Shown one piece after another: positions 1-5,105 of a stretch of DNA of 6,561 bases. The notes under the pieces were generated by a model. The model was not told where the DNA came from. It did not search any database and saw only the letters and a list, made by a program, of their open reading frames with translations. The stretch is from positions 1 to 6,561 of the forward strand of contig CAMPHU010000243.1 in the NCBI GenBank assembly GCA_946886065.1, read 5' to 3'. A program made the position numbers and the translations under genes. The stretch's first letter is position 1. Every line of letters starts with the position of its first letter. Source of the stretch: an uncultured Massilia sp. (GTDB lineage: Bacteria > Pseudomonadota > Gammaproteobacteria > Burkholderiales > Burkholderiaceae).

Positions 1-415
1 AGGCCACCGAGAACTGGTTGCGCTCGTCGCGCTTGAGGATGCGCACGCGCACCGGCTGCTGCGGCTTGGGAAAGCGCACCGATTCCTGGAAGCTGCGGCT
101 GATCTTGCCCGCTTCCTCGGTCGTGCGCCATTCGCCGAAGACGGTGGAGAAATCGCGCGAATACAGCAGGTCGCCGGTCCTGGCGTCGACCACCTCGACC
201 CGGTTCTGGCCGCGGTTCGTATTGTCGAAGTTTTTCGCCAGGTTGCCCGGCCAGGGCAAGGGCTCGACCACGACCCGTTCGAGGGCGTACTGGTCCGACA
301 GCGCATTGCCGCTGTGGGTATAGTCGACACGGACGGTGGCCGGCTGGGCGGCCTGGGCGGCCGCTGCGCCAAGCATCAGCATGGCGGCGAACAGCTGGAA
401 CGGAAGTAGGCGCAT
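1..415 (-). CDS. IgA-peptidase-like M64 family protein, N-terminal part (runs off the window)
   Basis: Reading the minus strand from the ATG at 415 gives 138 uninterrupted codons to the window edge. Residues 1-23 form a Sec signal peptide: MRLLPF, then a hydrophobic Ala/Leu/Met stretch ending AAQAAQ. The rest resembles the beta-rich N-terminal domain of M64 metallopeptidases: VRVDYTHSGN (28-37), the EPLPWPGN block (51-58), LLYSRDFSTVFGEW (83-96) and ESVRFPKP (111-118). M64 proteins are usually about 400 or more residues, and the zinc-binding HExxH lies in the later domain, which is not visible here, so catalytic competence cannot be judged. The protein is probably exported. A Shine-Dalgarno-like AGGAA lies about 6 nt before the ATG and a TACAAT box 29 nt upstream, so it probably has its own promoter although it follows the GyrI-like gene on the same strand. 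The family call rests on remembered motif similarity. Confidence 0.8.
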   Translation of the reverse strand, partial: MRLLPFQLFAAMLMLGAAAAQAAQPATVRVDYTHSGNALSDQYALERVVVEPLPWPGNLAKNFDNTNRGQNRVEVVDARTGDLLYSRDFSTVFGEWRTTEEAGKISRSFQESVRFPKPQQPVRVRILKRDERNQFSVA

Positions 416-443
416 CGCGATTCCTGTGTGATGGGTTCGCGAT

Positions 444-449
444 ATTGTA
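444..449 (-). promoter_or_regulatory. Putative -10 box of the M64 peptidase gene
   Basis: The minus strand reads CAGGCTTACAATATCG, with TACAAT matching TATAAT at 5 of 6 positions, 29 nt ahead of the M64 ATG. No convincing -35 lies 16-18 nt upstream. An 11-bp perfect palindrome (GCCTG-A-CAGGC, 451-461) sits directly upstream of the box and could be an operator half or a weak hairpin. The same core recurs ahead of the cyanophycinase gene at 3788-3800. Confidence 0.45.
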
Positions 450-461
450 AGCCTGACAGGC

Positions 462-1070
462 TCAGCGCATGGGCTGGCGAATCACGGTTTTCCACCGCGA
501 CGGATCGCCGCGGCGTATGTCGCTCAGGTAGATCTCGTGGTGTTTTCCGGCCAAGGCGGTGCGCGCCTCGATGAAGTCATGCACTCTCCGGATCGTCGGC
601 CCTTCTTCGCTGAAGGGGCCGACGTGCAGGACCTGGGCGCACCGTCCTTCCGTGAAGTGCTCCAGCCTGAGCGCATCGACGGCGGGGAGTGCCTTGGCGC
701 GCTTCACTTCCGCGATCGCCGCCCGGATCACCGCTTCCTCGACGAACCCGGGCTGCATGATCATCATGGTCCACTGCCACTTCGACCGGTCGTTCCCGGC
801 GAAGGCGGAGAAATCGTCTGCCCACCACAGGCCCTCCAGCGGCATGACTGCATAGTCGATCCCCTGTTCCCCCTTCTTCACCATGAACTTGGTTTTATAG
901 GACACGGAGAACAGCGCCTCGACGGCCGCGGCATATTGCGGCGAGGCGTTGGGATCGCCCTGGCCATCGATCATCAGGAAGCGCATGGACGGTACCTCGA
1001 CCTCGGCCACCTCCTTTGCCGAGGGGCGGTAGAGATGCTTCAGTTCGAGCTTGAGATCGTATTTGGGCAT
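462..1070 (-). CDS. GyrI-like domain protein (small-molecule-binding SHS2/BCL fold)
   Basis: This 202-aa cytoplasmic protein has no signal peptide or membrane segment. It has the duplicated GyrI-like effector-binding layout without the DNA-binding domain that MerR/AraC relatives carry. The first half has FLMIDGQGDPN (31-41), AAVEALFSVSY (48-58) and GLWWADD (80-86). The second half has LRLEHFTEGRCAQVLHVGPFSEE (134-156) and the diagnostic KHHEIYLSDIRR (176-187) near the C terminus. Members of this stand-alone class bind amphipathic or aromatic molecules in a pocket lined with aromatic and acidic residues. Some GyrI-like proteins have been shown to hydrolyse cyclopropane-bearing DNA-alkylating natural products, so a drug-detoxifying role is possible but not shown. 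The ATG at 1070 is supported by AGGAG 5 nt upstream (1076-1080). The TGA at 462-464 is followed 47 bp later by the M64 gene on the same strand. Confidence 0.9.
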   Translation of the reverse strand: MPKYDLKLELKHLYRPSAKEVAEVEVPSMRFLMIDGQGDPNASPQYAAAVEALFSVSYKTKFMVKKGEQGIDYAVMPLEGLWWADDFSAFAGNDRSKWQWTMMIMQPGFVEEAVIRAAIAEVKRAKALPAVDALRLEHFTEGRCAQVLHVGPFSEEGPTIRRVHDFIEARTALAGKHHEIYLSDIRRGDPSRWKTVIRQPMR

Positions 1071-1075
1071 GGGCG

Positions 1076-1080
1076 CTCCT
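1076..1080 (-). promoter_or_regulatory. Ribosome binding site of the GyrI-like gene
   Basis: AGGAG on the minus strand, 5 nt before the ATG at 1070, fixes this start. No clear promoter is visible in the 80 bp between it and the stop of the small upstream gene, so the two may be co-transcribed. Confidence 0.7.
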
Positions 1081-1150
1081 CGTGGCGGGGAGCGAGCATC
1101 TTGCCATACTCGGCTGTCGGGAGGTGAAGGAATGGCCCGGGCGCTACAGG

Positions 1151-1357
1151 CTAGGCGCTGACGCCAAGCAGCGTGTCGCGCCGCAGGCGCAGGCGCGTGT
1201 AGGGCGTGCGGATGCCGGCGGACATGCCCCAGGCGGCGGCCCAGCGCAGCGCGCGGTCCGTCTCCGGCCCGAACGGCCTGGCGGCCGAAGCGCGCTTGAG
1301 TGCGACGGACATGCGCTGCATGGCATACAGCTTCCTTGGTGAAAAACCCTTCATCAT
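1151..1357 (-). CDS. Small arginine-rich hypothetical protein
   Basis: This 68-aa open frame starts with a double ATG (MMKGFSPRKLYAMQRM) and ends with TAG at 1151-1153. I do not recognise a named family. The protein is strongly basic, with an RWAAAWG segment (38-44) followed by the Arg-rich stretch RLRLRRD (55-61). It has no signal peptide or obvious membrane helix. Two things suggest it is real. After the first ten, more AT-rich codons, nearly all third positions are G or C, as in the neighbouring genes. The first codons are also depleted of GC, as is typical of true starts. Against it, the ribosome site is weak (GGTGAAG just before the ATG) and overlapping frames on both strands are also open. 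It is the most plausible content of the gap between 1071 and 1526. Confidence 0.55.
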   Translation of the reverse strand: MMKGFSPRKLYAMQRMSVALKRASAARPFGPETDRALRWAAAWGMSAGIRTPYTRLRLRRDTLLGVSA

Positions 1358-1467
1358 GGCTTCACCATAACGGCCCCGCCGCGCAAGCTCCGTGCATTAC
1401 CTAACCGATACGCGAACGGAAAACTTGAACACCTCCATGGACCAGCTTAACCGGGACGCATAATCGG

Positions 1468-1496
1468 TTGACGCTTGCCGGTTTCATCACCAGAAT
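1468..1496 (+). promoter_or_regulatory. Putative sigma-70 promoter of the alpha/beta hydrolase gene
   Basis: TTGACG at 1468-1473 (5 of 6 to TTGACA) is followed after 17 bp by CAGAAT at 1491-1496 (4 of 6 to TATAAT). This predicts a transcript start near 1503 and a leader of about 24 nt. The local DNA is less GC-rich than the flanking coding regions. A 7-bp inverted repeat (AACCGAT at 1403-1409, ATCGGTT at 1463-1469) overlaps the -35 with its right arm. Confidence 0.5.
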
Positions 1497-1514
1497 CGGC
1501 AGGTCGCCTTTTGC

Positions 1515-1521
1515 AGAGGAG
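1515..1521 (+). promoter_or_regulatory. Ribosome binding site that selects a GTG start
   Basis: AGAGGAG ends 5 nt before the GTG at 1527. It decides the start, because no in-frame ATG is nearby and the signal peptide begins exactly here. Confidence 0.75.
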
Positions 1522-1526
1522 TTCCC

Positions 1527-2552
1527 GTGCCGCGCCCTTGTCTCTTCGTGCTGTCCATGCTTCCCTCCCTCGCCTTCGCCGCACCCGCCTGCCAGCCCGG
1601 CCAGTCCATCGACGAAAGCGGCTTCGTGAAGATCGGCGGCATCGATCAATGGGTGACCGTCCAGGGCGACAACTGCGCCAACCCGGTGCTGCTGGTCGCG
1701 CACGGCGGCCCGGCGAATCCCTACACGCTCTTCGGCGGCGGCCCGTACGCTGCCTGGCGCAAGGACTACACGGTGGTGCACTGGGACCAGCGCGGCGGCG
1801 GCATGACCTACGGGCGCAACCGCCCCGCCGAGGACGAGCCGCTGAGCGTGGAGCAGATCCGCGACGACGGCCTGGAACTGGCGCGCCATCTCCGCCAGCG
1901 CTTCGGCAAGCGCAAGCTGATCCTGATGGGCAGCTCCTGGGGTTCGGTCGTCGGCGCCACCATGGCCAAGCAGGATCCCGAACAGTTCTGCGCCTGGGTT
2001 GGCGTGGCCCAGATGGTGGGCGAGCGCCACAACATGGGCAACTGGAACACGGTGCTCGAACGCGCCCGCGCGGCAAGCGACAAGGCGACGGTCGCGCAGC
2101 TCGAGGCGCTGGGACCGCCGCCCTGGACCAACCCGCGCAACTTCGGCATCCTGCGCCGCGCCATCCGCAAGTACGAACTGCAGGCGACCGAGCCTACCGT
2201 GGCGGCCTGGTGGAAGGTGCTGCCCGCCTACGCCACGCCGCAGGCCAGGGCCGACTACGATGCGGGCGAGGATTACTCCTTCCTGAAATTCGTCGGCTGG
2301 AAAGGCGACGGCATGCTGTCCAAGGTGGACCTGTACAAGCTCGGCACGCGCTTCGAGCTGCCCGTGTATATCGTCCAGGGAGCGGAAGACCTGCTGACCG
2401 AAGCCAGGGTCACGCGGCCCTACTTCGACGCCATCTCGGCGCCGGACAAGGCCTACATCGAAGTGCCCCGCGCCGGGCACGACCCGAACGGGCCGCTGAT
2501 CGACGCACAGCGGCGCGTGCTGGACGAGCGCGCGCGCCCAAGGTGCACGTGA
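1527..2552 (+). CDS. Secreted alpha/beta hydrolase, prolyl aminopeptidase-like (S33)
   Basis: This 341-aa protein starts at GTG 1527. Residues 1-18/19 are a Sec signal peptide (CLFVLSMLPSLAFA before APACQ), so it is predicted to act in the periplasm or outside the cell. The alpha/beta-hydrolase fold shows the oxyanion-hole motif HGGP (59-62), then HWDQRGGG, a signature of the proline iminopeptidase group. The nucleophile elbow GSSWGS follows with Ser137 as nucleophile, then a helical cap region at about 165-270. The acid is probably Asp288 in QGAEDLLT and the catalytic histidine His318 in AGHDPNG. All three triad residues are therefore present. S33 enzymes release N-terminal proline or other residues from peptides, but many relatives are uncharacterised esterases or amidases, so the substrate is unknown. 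Cys22 and Cys50 could form a disulfide after export. Its TGA abuts the stop of the convergent cyanophycinase gene with no spacer. Confidence 0.9.
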   Translation: MPRPCLFVLSMLPSLAFAAPACQPGQSIDESGFVKIGGIDQWVTVQGDNCANPVLLVAHGGPANPYTLFGGGPYAAWRKDYTVVHWDQRGGGMTYGRNRPAEDEPLSVEQIRDDGLELARHLRQRFGKRKLILMGSSWGSVVGATMAKQDPEQFCAWVGVAQMVGERHNMGNWNTVLERARAASDKATVAQLEALGPPPWTNPRNFGILRRAIRKYELQATEPTVAAWWKVLPAYATPQARADYDAGEDYSFLKFVGWKGDGMLSKVDLYKLGTRFELPVYIVQGAEDLLTEARVTRPYFDAISAPDKAYIEVPRAGHDPNGPLIDAQRRVLDERARPRCT

Positions 2553-3764
2553 TTACTTGTACTGGTACAGCGGACGCTGCACGACGATCGGCCGGATGTC
2601 GAGCCGCACGTTGTAGACGGAATAGGCCTCGCTGAGCGGGGACATGTAGCCCACGCTGTCATCGGTGCGCGACAGCTTGAATTCGAAGCCGAGGTCGGGC
2701 AGCACGCCGTTGGGGCTGTCGAGCGAGAGCCCGATGGCTTCCGGCTGGTCGCTGTCGATCAGCCGCGCCATCAAATCCACCACCGTGCTGTTGCCGAGGA
2801 TGTCGGCCGAGAACAGCGGCTCGCGGTAATACGGCTTGCCGGGATCGACGCGGCCGTCGGCCTTGTCCCTGGCCGGCGTGAAGGCCCGGGTCGCGAGGTT
2901 GAAGCGGTCGCCGTTGTCCAGGTAGCTCAGGCGCGCATTGGTGACGTTGAACAGCCCGTCCTTGAACTTGGCCTGGCTCAGGTCGACCAGCAGCGCCCCG
3001 CGGTAGCCGACCACTTCCACCTCGCGCGTGGGCCCCACCACCATGGCGGTGTTCTCGTCGATGCCGAGGCCGATCTGGTAGCCCTTCTTGAGCATGGCCG
3101 GCAGCATGCGTGCGAAACGCCCGCGCACCAGCAGGTGCTGGTCGATGAAGACGTCCTCGCCGATGAAGCCCAGTCCGGGCGCGATCTCGTCCTCGTCGCT
3201 CAAGCCCAGCTTGAGGGTGGCCAGTACCGGCTTGGGATAGCCGAACATGGTGCTGCTCATGATGGCGGCGCCGGCGCTGGAGCCGGCGATGACGCCGCCG
3301 CCACGGTACATGTCCCACAGGGCGTCGAGGATGCGGGTGTTGCTGCCGTCGGGACGGCGCAGCGCGCGCGTGATGCGGCCCTGGTCGCCGCCCGCGAAGT
3401 AGGCGCCGCCGGCGGCGCGCACGGCGGCGGCCAGCGCCGGATCTTCGGCGGCGATGGTGTAGTCGGTGCCGCTCAGGCGCACCGCGACGGGGACGAAGAA
3501 GGCCCTGGCGCCATAGTGACTGAAACGGTCGACCAGGAACTTGCCGGCCCGCTCGGGGTTGGCCGAGGCCGAGGCGAACACCGCGATGCGTGCGCCCTTG
3601 CCGCCCGCCAGCTGGACGACCCGCTCCCAGACCGCCGCGTTGTCGGCACGCAGTGCGCCGCCGATGATGACGAGCGAGCCTTTTGGCAGCGGCTCCGCTG
3701 CGAAGCTATAGTTACTCGCCAGCAATGCCAAGGCGAGCAAGGCACGGACAACGAACTGGACCAT
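2553..3764 (-). CDS. Secreted cyanophycinase (peptidase family S51)
   Basis: This 403-aa protein belongs to the class-I-glutamine-amidotransferase-like S51 family. These enzymes cut cyanophycin (multi-L-arginyl-poly-L-aspartate) exo-wise to beta-Asp-Arg dipeptides. Residues 1-23 are a signal peptide (MVQFVVRALLALALLASNYSFAAEP), so export is predicted, unlike the intracellular cyanobacterial enzyme. Then come GSLVIIGGALR (29-39), a Rossmann-like segment IAVFASASANPE (60-71), YFAGGDQGRI (122-131) and the nucleophile motif GSSAGA (161-166) with Ser163. Next is FIDQHLLVRGRFARM (206-220), with the likely catalytic His210 and pocket residues Asp208, Gln209, Arg214, Arg216 and Arg219, then GIDENTA (234-240). 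Spacing in the DQH-R-R-R block equals that remembered for Synechocystis CphB. About 130 residues after position 270 form an extra C-terminal region. AGAGGGA lies 6 nt before the ATG. No cyanophycin synthetase gene is in the window. Confidence 0.9.
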   Translation of the reverse strand: MVQFVVRALLALALLASNYSFAAEPLPKGSLVIIGGALRADNAAVWERVVQLAGGKGARIAVFASASANPERAGKFLVDRFSHYGARAFFVPVAVRLSGTDYTIAAEDPALAAAVRAAGGAYFAGGDQGRITRALRRPDGSNTRILDALWDMYRGGGVIAGSSAGAAIMSSTMFGYPKPVLATLKLGLSDEDEIAPGLGFIGEDVFIDQHLLVRGRFARMLPAMLKKGYQIGLGIDENTAMVVGPTREVEVVGYRGALLVDLSQAKFKDGLFNVTNARLSYLDNGDRFNLATRAFTPARDKADGRVDPGKPYYREPLFSADILGNSTVVDLMARLIDSDQPEAIGLSLDSPNGVLPDLGFEFKLSRTDDSVGYMSPLSEAYSVYNVRLDIRPIVVQRPLYQYK

Positions 3765-3770
3765 TCGGCT

Positions 3771-3777
3771 TCCCTCT
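3771..3777 (-). promoter_or_regulatory. Ribosome binding site of the cyanophycinase gene
   Basis: AGAGGGA on the minus strand, 6 nt before the ATG at 3764. It supports this start, which also begins the signal peptide. Confidence 0.6.
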
Positions 3778-3787
3778 GGTTACCACC

Positions 3788-3817
3788 ATCGTAAGCCTGA
3801 TTCGAGTCGCTTGTCGC
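3788..3817 (-). promoter_or_regulatory. Putative promoter of the cyanophycinase gene
   Basis: The minus strand carries TACGAT (3788-3793, 4-5 of 6 to TATAAT depending on register) 24 nt ahead of the ATG. A weak GCGACA (3812-3817) lies 18 bp upstream as a possible -35. The segment TCAGGCTTACGAT (3788-3800) matches the M64 promoter region at 12 of 13 positions. It lies in the 67-bp gap after the GNAT gene, so the cyanophycinase may be transcribed independently of that gene. Confidence 0.35.
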
Positions 3818-3831
3818 CGTGTTGAGTCTGC

Positions 3832-4278
3832 TCAGGACAAATAGATGTTAGGAAAGTATCGCTCCATCAGCGTCTGTGGTTGCTGCGGCGCGGTAAAGCC
3901 GAAGCGTTCGTACAGACCGTGCGCATCGCTCGTGGCGAGCATGAACCGGCGCAGCTTTTGCAGGCTGGGGTGGCGCAGCACCACCCCGATCAGCTGCTTG
4001 CCGTAGCCGCGCCCGCGGTACTCGGGCACGACGAACACGTCCACCAGGTTGGCGAACGTGGCGTAGTCGGTGATCACTCGCGCGAACGCGATCTGGCGGC
4101 CATCCAGGTAGCCGCCGAAGCACAGCGAGTTTTCGATCGAGCGCTCGACCACAGGACGCGAAATCCCGACCGCCCAGGTGCTCTGCTCGCTCAGGAAGCG
4201 GTAGATCATCGGGATGTCGAGCTTGCTCTGGTCGGTGCTGACCTGGAAGCTGGAATCGTTGGTAATCATGGAACCCAT
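3832..4278 (-). CDS. GNAT family N-acetyltransferase
   Basis: This single-domain acetyltransferase of 148 aa is cytoplasmic. Visible GNAT elements are the beta strands GGYLDGRQIAFARVITDY (55-72), then NLVDVFVVPEYRGRGYGKQLI (77-97). That segment contains the acetyl-CoA pyrophosphate loop R-G-R-G-Y-G (88-93), matching the [RQ]xxGx[GA] motif A. ATSDAHGLYERFGFT (115-129) is the usual C-terminal helix-strand signature. The acceptor substrate cannot be read from the sequence. The start is uncertain. The ATG at 4278 has no Shine-Dalgarno, and an in-frame ATG three codons later (4269) has only a weak GGG ahead of it. Either gives a complete fold. The gene sits between the NTF2-like and cyanophycinase genes on the same strand, with gaps of 88 and 67 bp, so co-transcription is possible but not required. 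Confidence 0.92.
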   Translation of the reverse strand: MGSMITNDSSFQVSTDQSKLDIPMIYRFLSEQSTWAVGISRPVVERSIENSLCFGGYLDGRQIAFARVITDYATFANLVDVFVVPEYRGRGYGKQLIGVVLRHPSLQKLRRFMLATSDAHGLYERFGFTAPQQPQTLMERYFPNIYLS

Positions 4279-4296
4279 GGCTTTGGCAAAAAAGTC

Positions 4297-4302
4297 ATTC
4301 TA
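4297..4302 (-). promoter_or_regulatory. Putative -10 box of the GNAT gene
   Basis: TAGAAT on the minus strand matches TATAAT at 5 of 6 positions and lies 19-28 nt ahead of the two candidate start codons. No good -35 is visible. If used, the transcript would begin near 4290, leaving a very short leader without a Shine-Dalgarno sequence. Confidence 0.35.
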
Positions 4303-4366
4303 GCGCTGTTTGCAAGTTGCATAAGTCCGATTGAGACCGGCCCGGGATCAGCCCGCGGGCGGCCTG

Positions 4367-4963
4367 TCAGCGGCTCTGCAGGTAACGTTCCGGCAACGGC
4401 AATCCGGGATCTTCCGCACGCCAGACCAGGCTCAGGACATACCAGCGCTTGCCGTCGTTCACCAGCTGGATGCTGTTGACGCCGCGCATGAAAGGCGTGG
4501 CGTCGGACGGCGCGTGGCGCGCCTCGTAGGTGCTGAACACGTGGGCGACCTGGCCGAAGGTCTCGGTGGTACGCGCCAGTTCGGACTCGAAGAAGCCCGT
4601 GGTCGCGAATGTCCTGGTGTTGCGGGCGATGTAATCGTCCGGCGTCATCTGGCGCATCCCGACACTGCCGTCGGGGCGCTTGCCGACCGCCATCATGCGG
4701 CCTTCCGGGGCGAACAGGGAGCGCATGCGGTCCCAGTCGCGCGGCGCGCCGGCGGGGCCGGAAATCACGTCGTACACGGCCTTGACGATGGCGTCGACCG
4801 AGGCGACGTCGGCCGGGCGCGCGGGCATGGCTGCCGCTGCCGGCGCTGCCGCGGTGGCAGGTGTCGCCGGGGCTGCGGGAGCGGATTGCGCCTTGCCGAT
4901 TGCCGGCGCCAGCGCCGCCGCTGCCAGCACGCCTGCCATCCCCGTCCGAAGCGATCGATGCAT
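4367..4963 (-). CDS. Secreted SnoaL/NTF2-like domain protein
   Basis: This 198-aa protein starts with a signal peptide (MHRSLRTGMAGVLAAAALAPAIGKA, cleavage probably near residue 25). A low-complexity Ala/Pro/Thr linker follows (about 27-50). A single NTF2-like cone-shaped domain then runs to the end: VDAIVKAVYDVISGPAGAPRDWDRMRSLFAPEGRM (56-90), MTPDDYIARN (106-115), FFESELARTTETFGQVAHVFSTYEAR (124-149) and the terminal strands GVNSIQLVNDGKRWYVLSLVWR (161-182). The pattern DWDRMRSLFAP plus AHVFSTYEAR plus INSIQL-type strands is common in uncharacterised exported proteobacterial proteins. NTF2-like domains bind small ligands or act as non-metal enzymes, but no catalytic set can be assigned. AGGGAG about 4 nt before the ATG at 4963 supports the start. 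It is transcribed divergently from argH. Confidence 0.88.
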   Translation of the reverse strand: MHRSLRTGMAGVLAAAALAPAIGKAQSAPAAPATPATAAAPAAAAMPARPADVASVDAIVKAVYDVISGPAGAPRDWDRMRSLFAPEGRMMAVGKRPDGSVGMRQMTPDDYIARNTRTFATTGFFESELARTTETFGQVAHVFSTYEARHAPSDATPFMRGVNSIQLVNDGKRWYVLSLVWRAEDPGLPLPERYLQSR

Positions 4964-5049
4964 ATGTCTCCCTATTATTGTCGTTTGATGAAGCTTGTTA
5001 CGTCATCATCACCCATTTCTGCATGCTTGTCACCGTCCGGGGGGCCTCG

Positions 5050-5078
5050 GGAAGCCTTCCGGCCGGCCGGTTTATAAT
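5050..5078 (+). promoter_or_regulatory. argH promoter: perfect -10 box with palindromic upstream DNA
   Basis: TATAAT at 5073-5078 is a perfect -10 box, 27 nt before the argH ATG, predicting a transcript start near 5085. The place where a -35 should be has no TTGACA-like hexamer. It is filled by GGAAG-C-CTTCC (5050-5060) followed by the self-complementary CCGGCCGGCCGG (5059-5070). This could be a regulator site or simply GC-rich sequence. I see no clear promoter for the divergent NTF2-like gene in the same gap. Confidence 0.55.
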
Positions 5079-5093
5079 CATCGGATACCTAAC

Positions 5094-5098
5094 AGGAA
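5094..5098 (+). promoter_or_regulatory. Ribosome binding site of argH
   Basis: AGGAA lies 7 nt before the ATG at 5106. It decides that start over an in-frame ATG at 4995, whose extra 37 residues have no counterpart in the family and would start upstream of the -10 box. Confidence 0.65.
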
Positions 5099-5105
5099 TC
5101 CCACC

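Noticed and set aside
18..323. A 101-aa plus-strand open frame at the left edge
   Set aside because: It is antisense to the M64 N-terminal domain, which has a signal peptide, family motifs, ribosome site and -10 box.
1403..1469. A 7-bp inverted repeat (AACCGAT / ATCGGTT) with arms 60 bp apart, the right arm over the hydrolase -35
   Set aside because: The arms are short and the flanks do not match, so it is within chance expectation for a region this size. It is mentioned only with the promoter.
1401..2480. A 359-aa minus-strand open frame antisense to the alpha/beta hydrolase
   Set aside because: Its composition is typical of the complement of a high-GC gene (His, Gly, Ala, Val-rich) with no motifs or ribosome site. 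It is an antisense shadow.
1475..2635. A 386-aa plus-strand open frame overlapping the alpha/beta hydrolase
   Set aside because: It is Arg/Ala-rich with no recognisable fold. The overlapping frame at 1527-2552 has a signal peptide, ribosome site and complete catalytic triad. Long shadow frames are expected at this GC content.
4339..4364. GC-rich symmetric DNA (CCCGGG, GCCCGCGGGC) downstream of the NTF2-like gene, considered as a terminator
   Set aside because: The palindrome has no loop, the longer pairing is imperfect, and no T-run follows on the minus strand.
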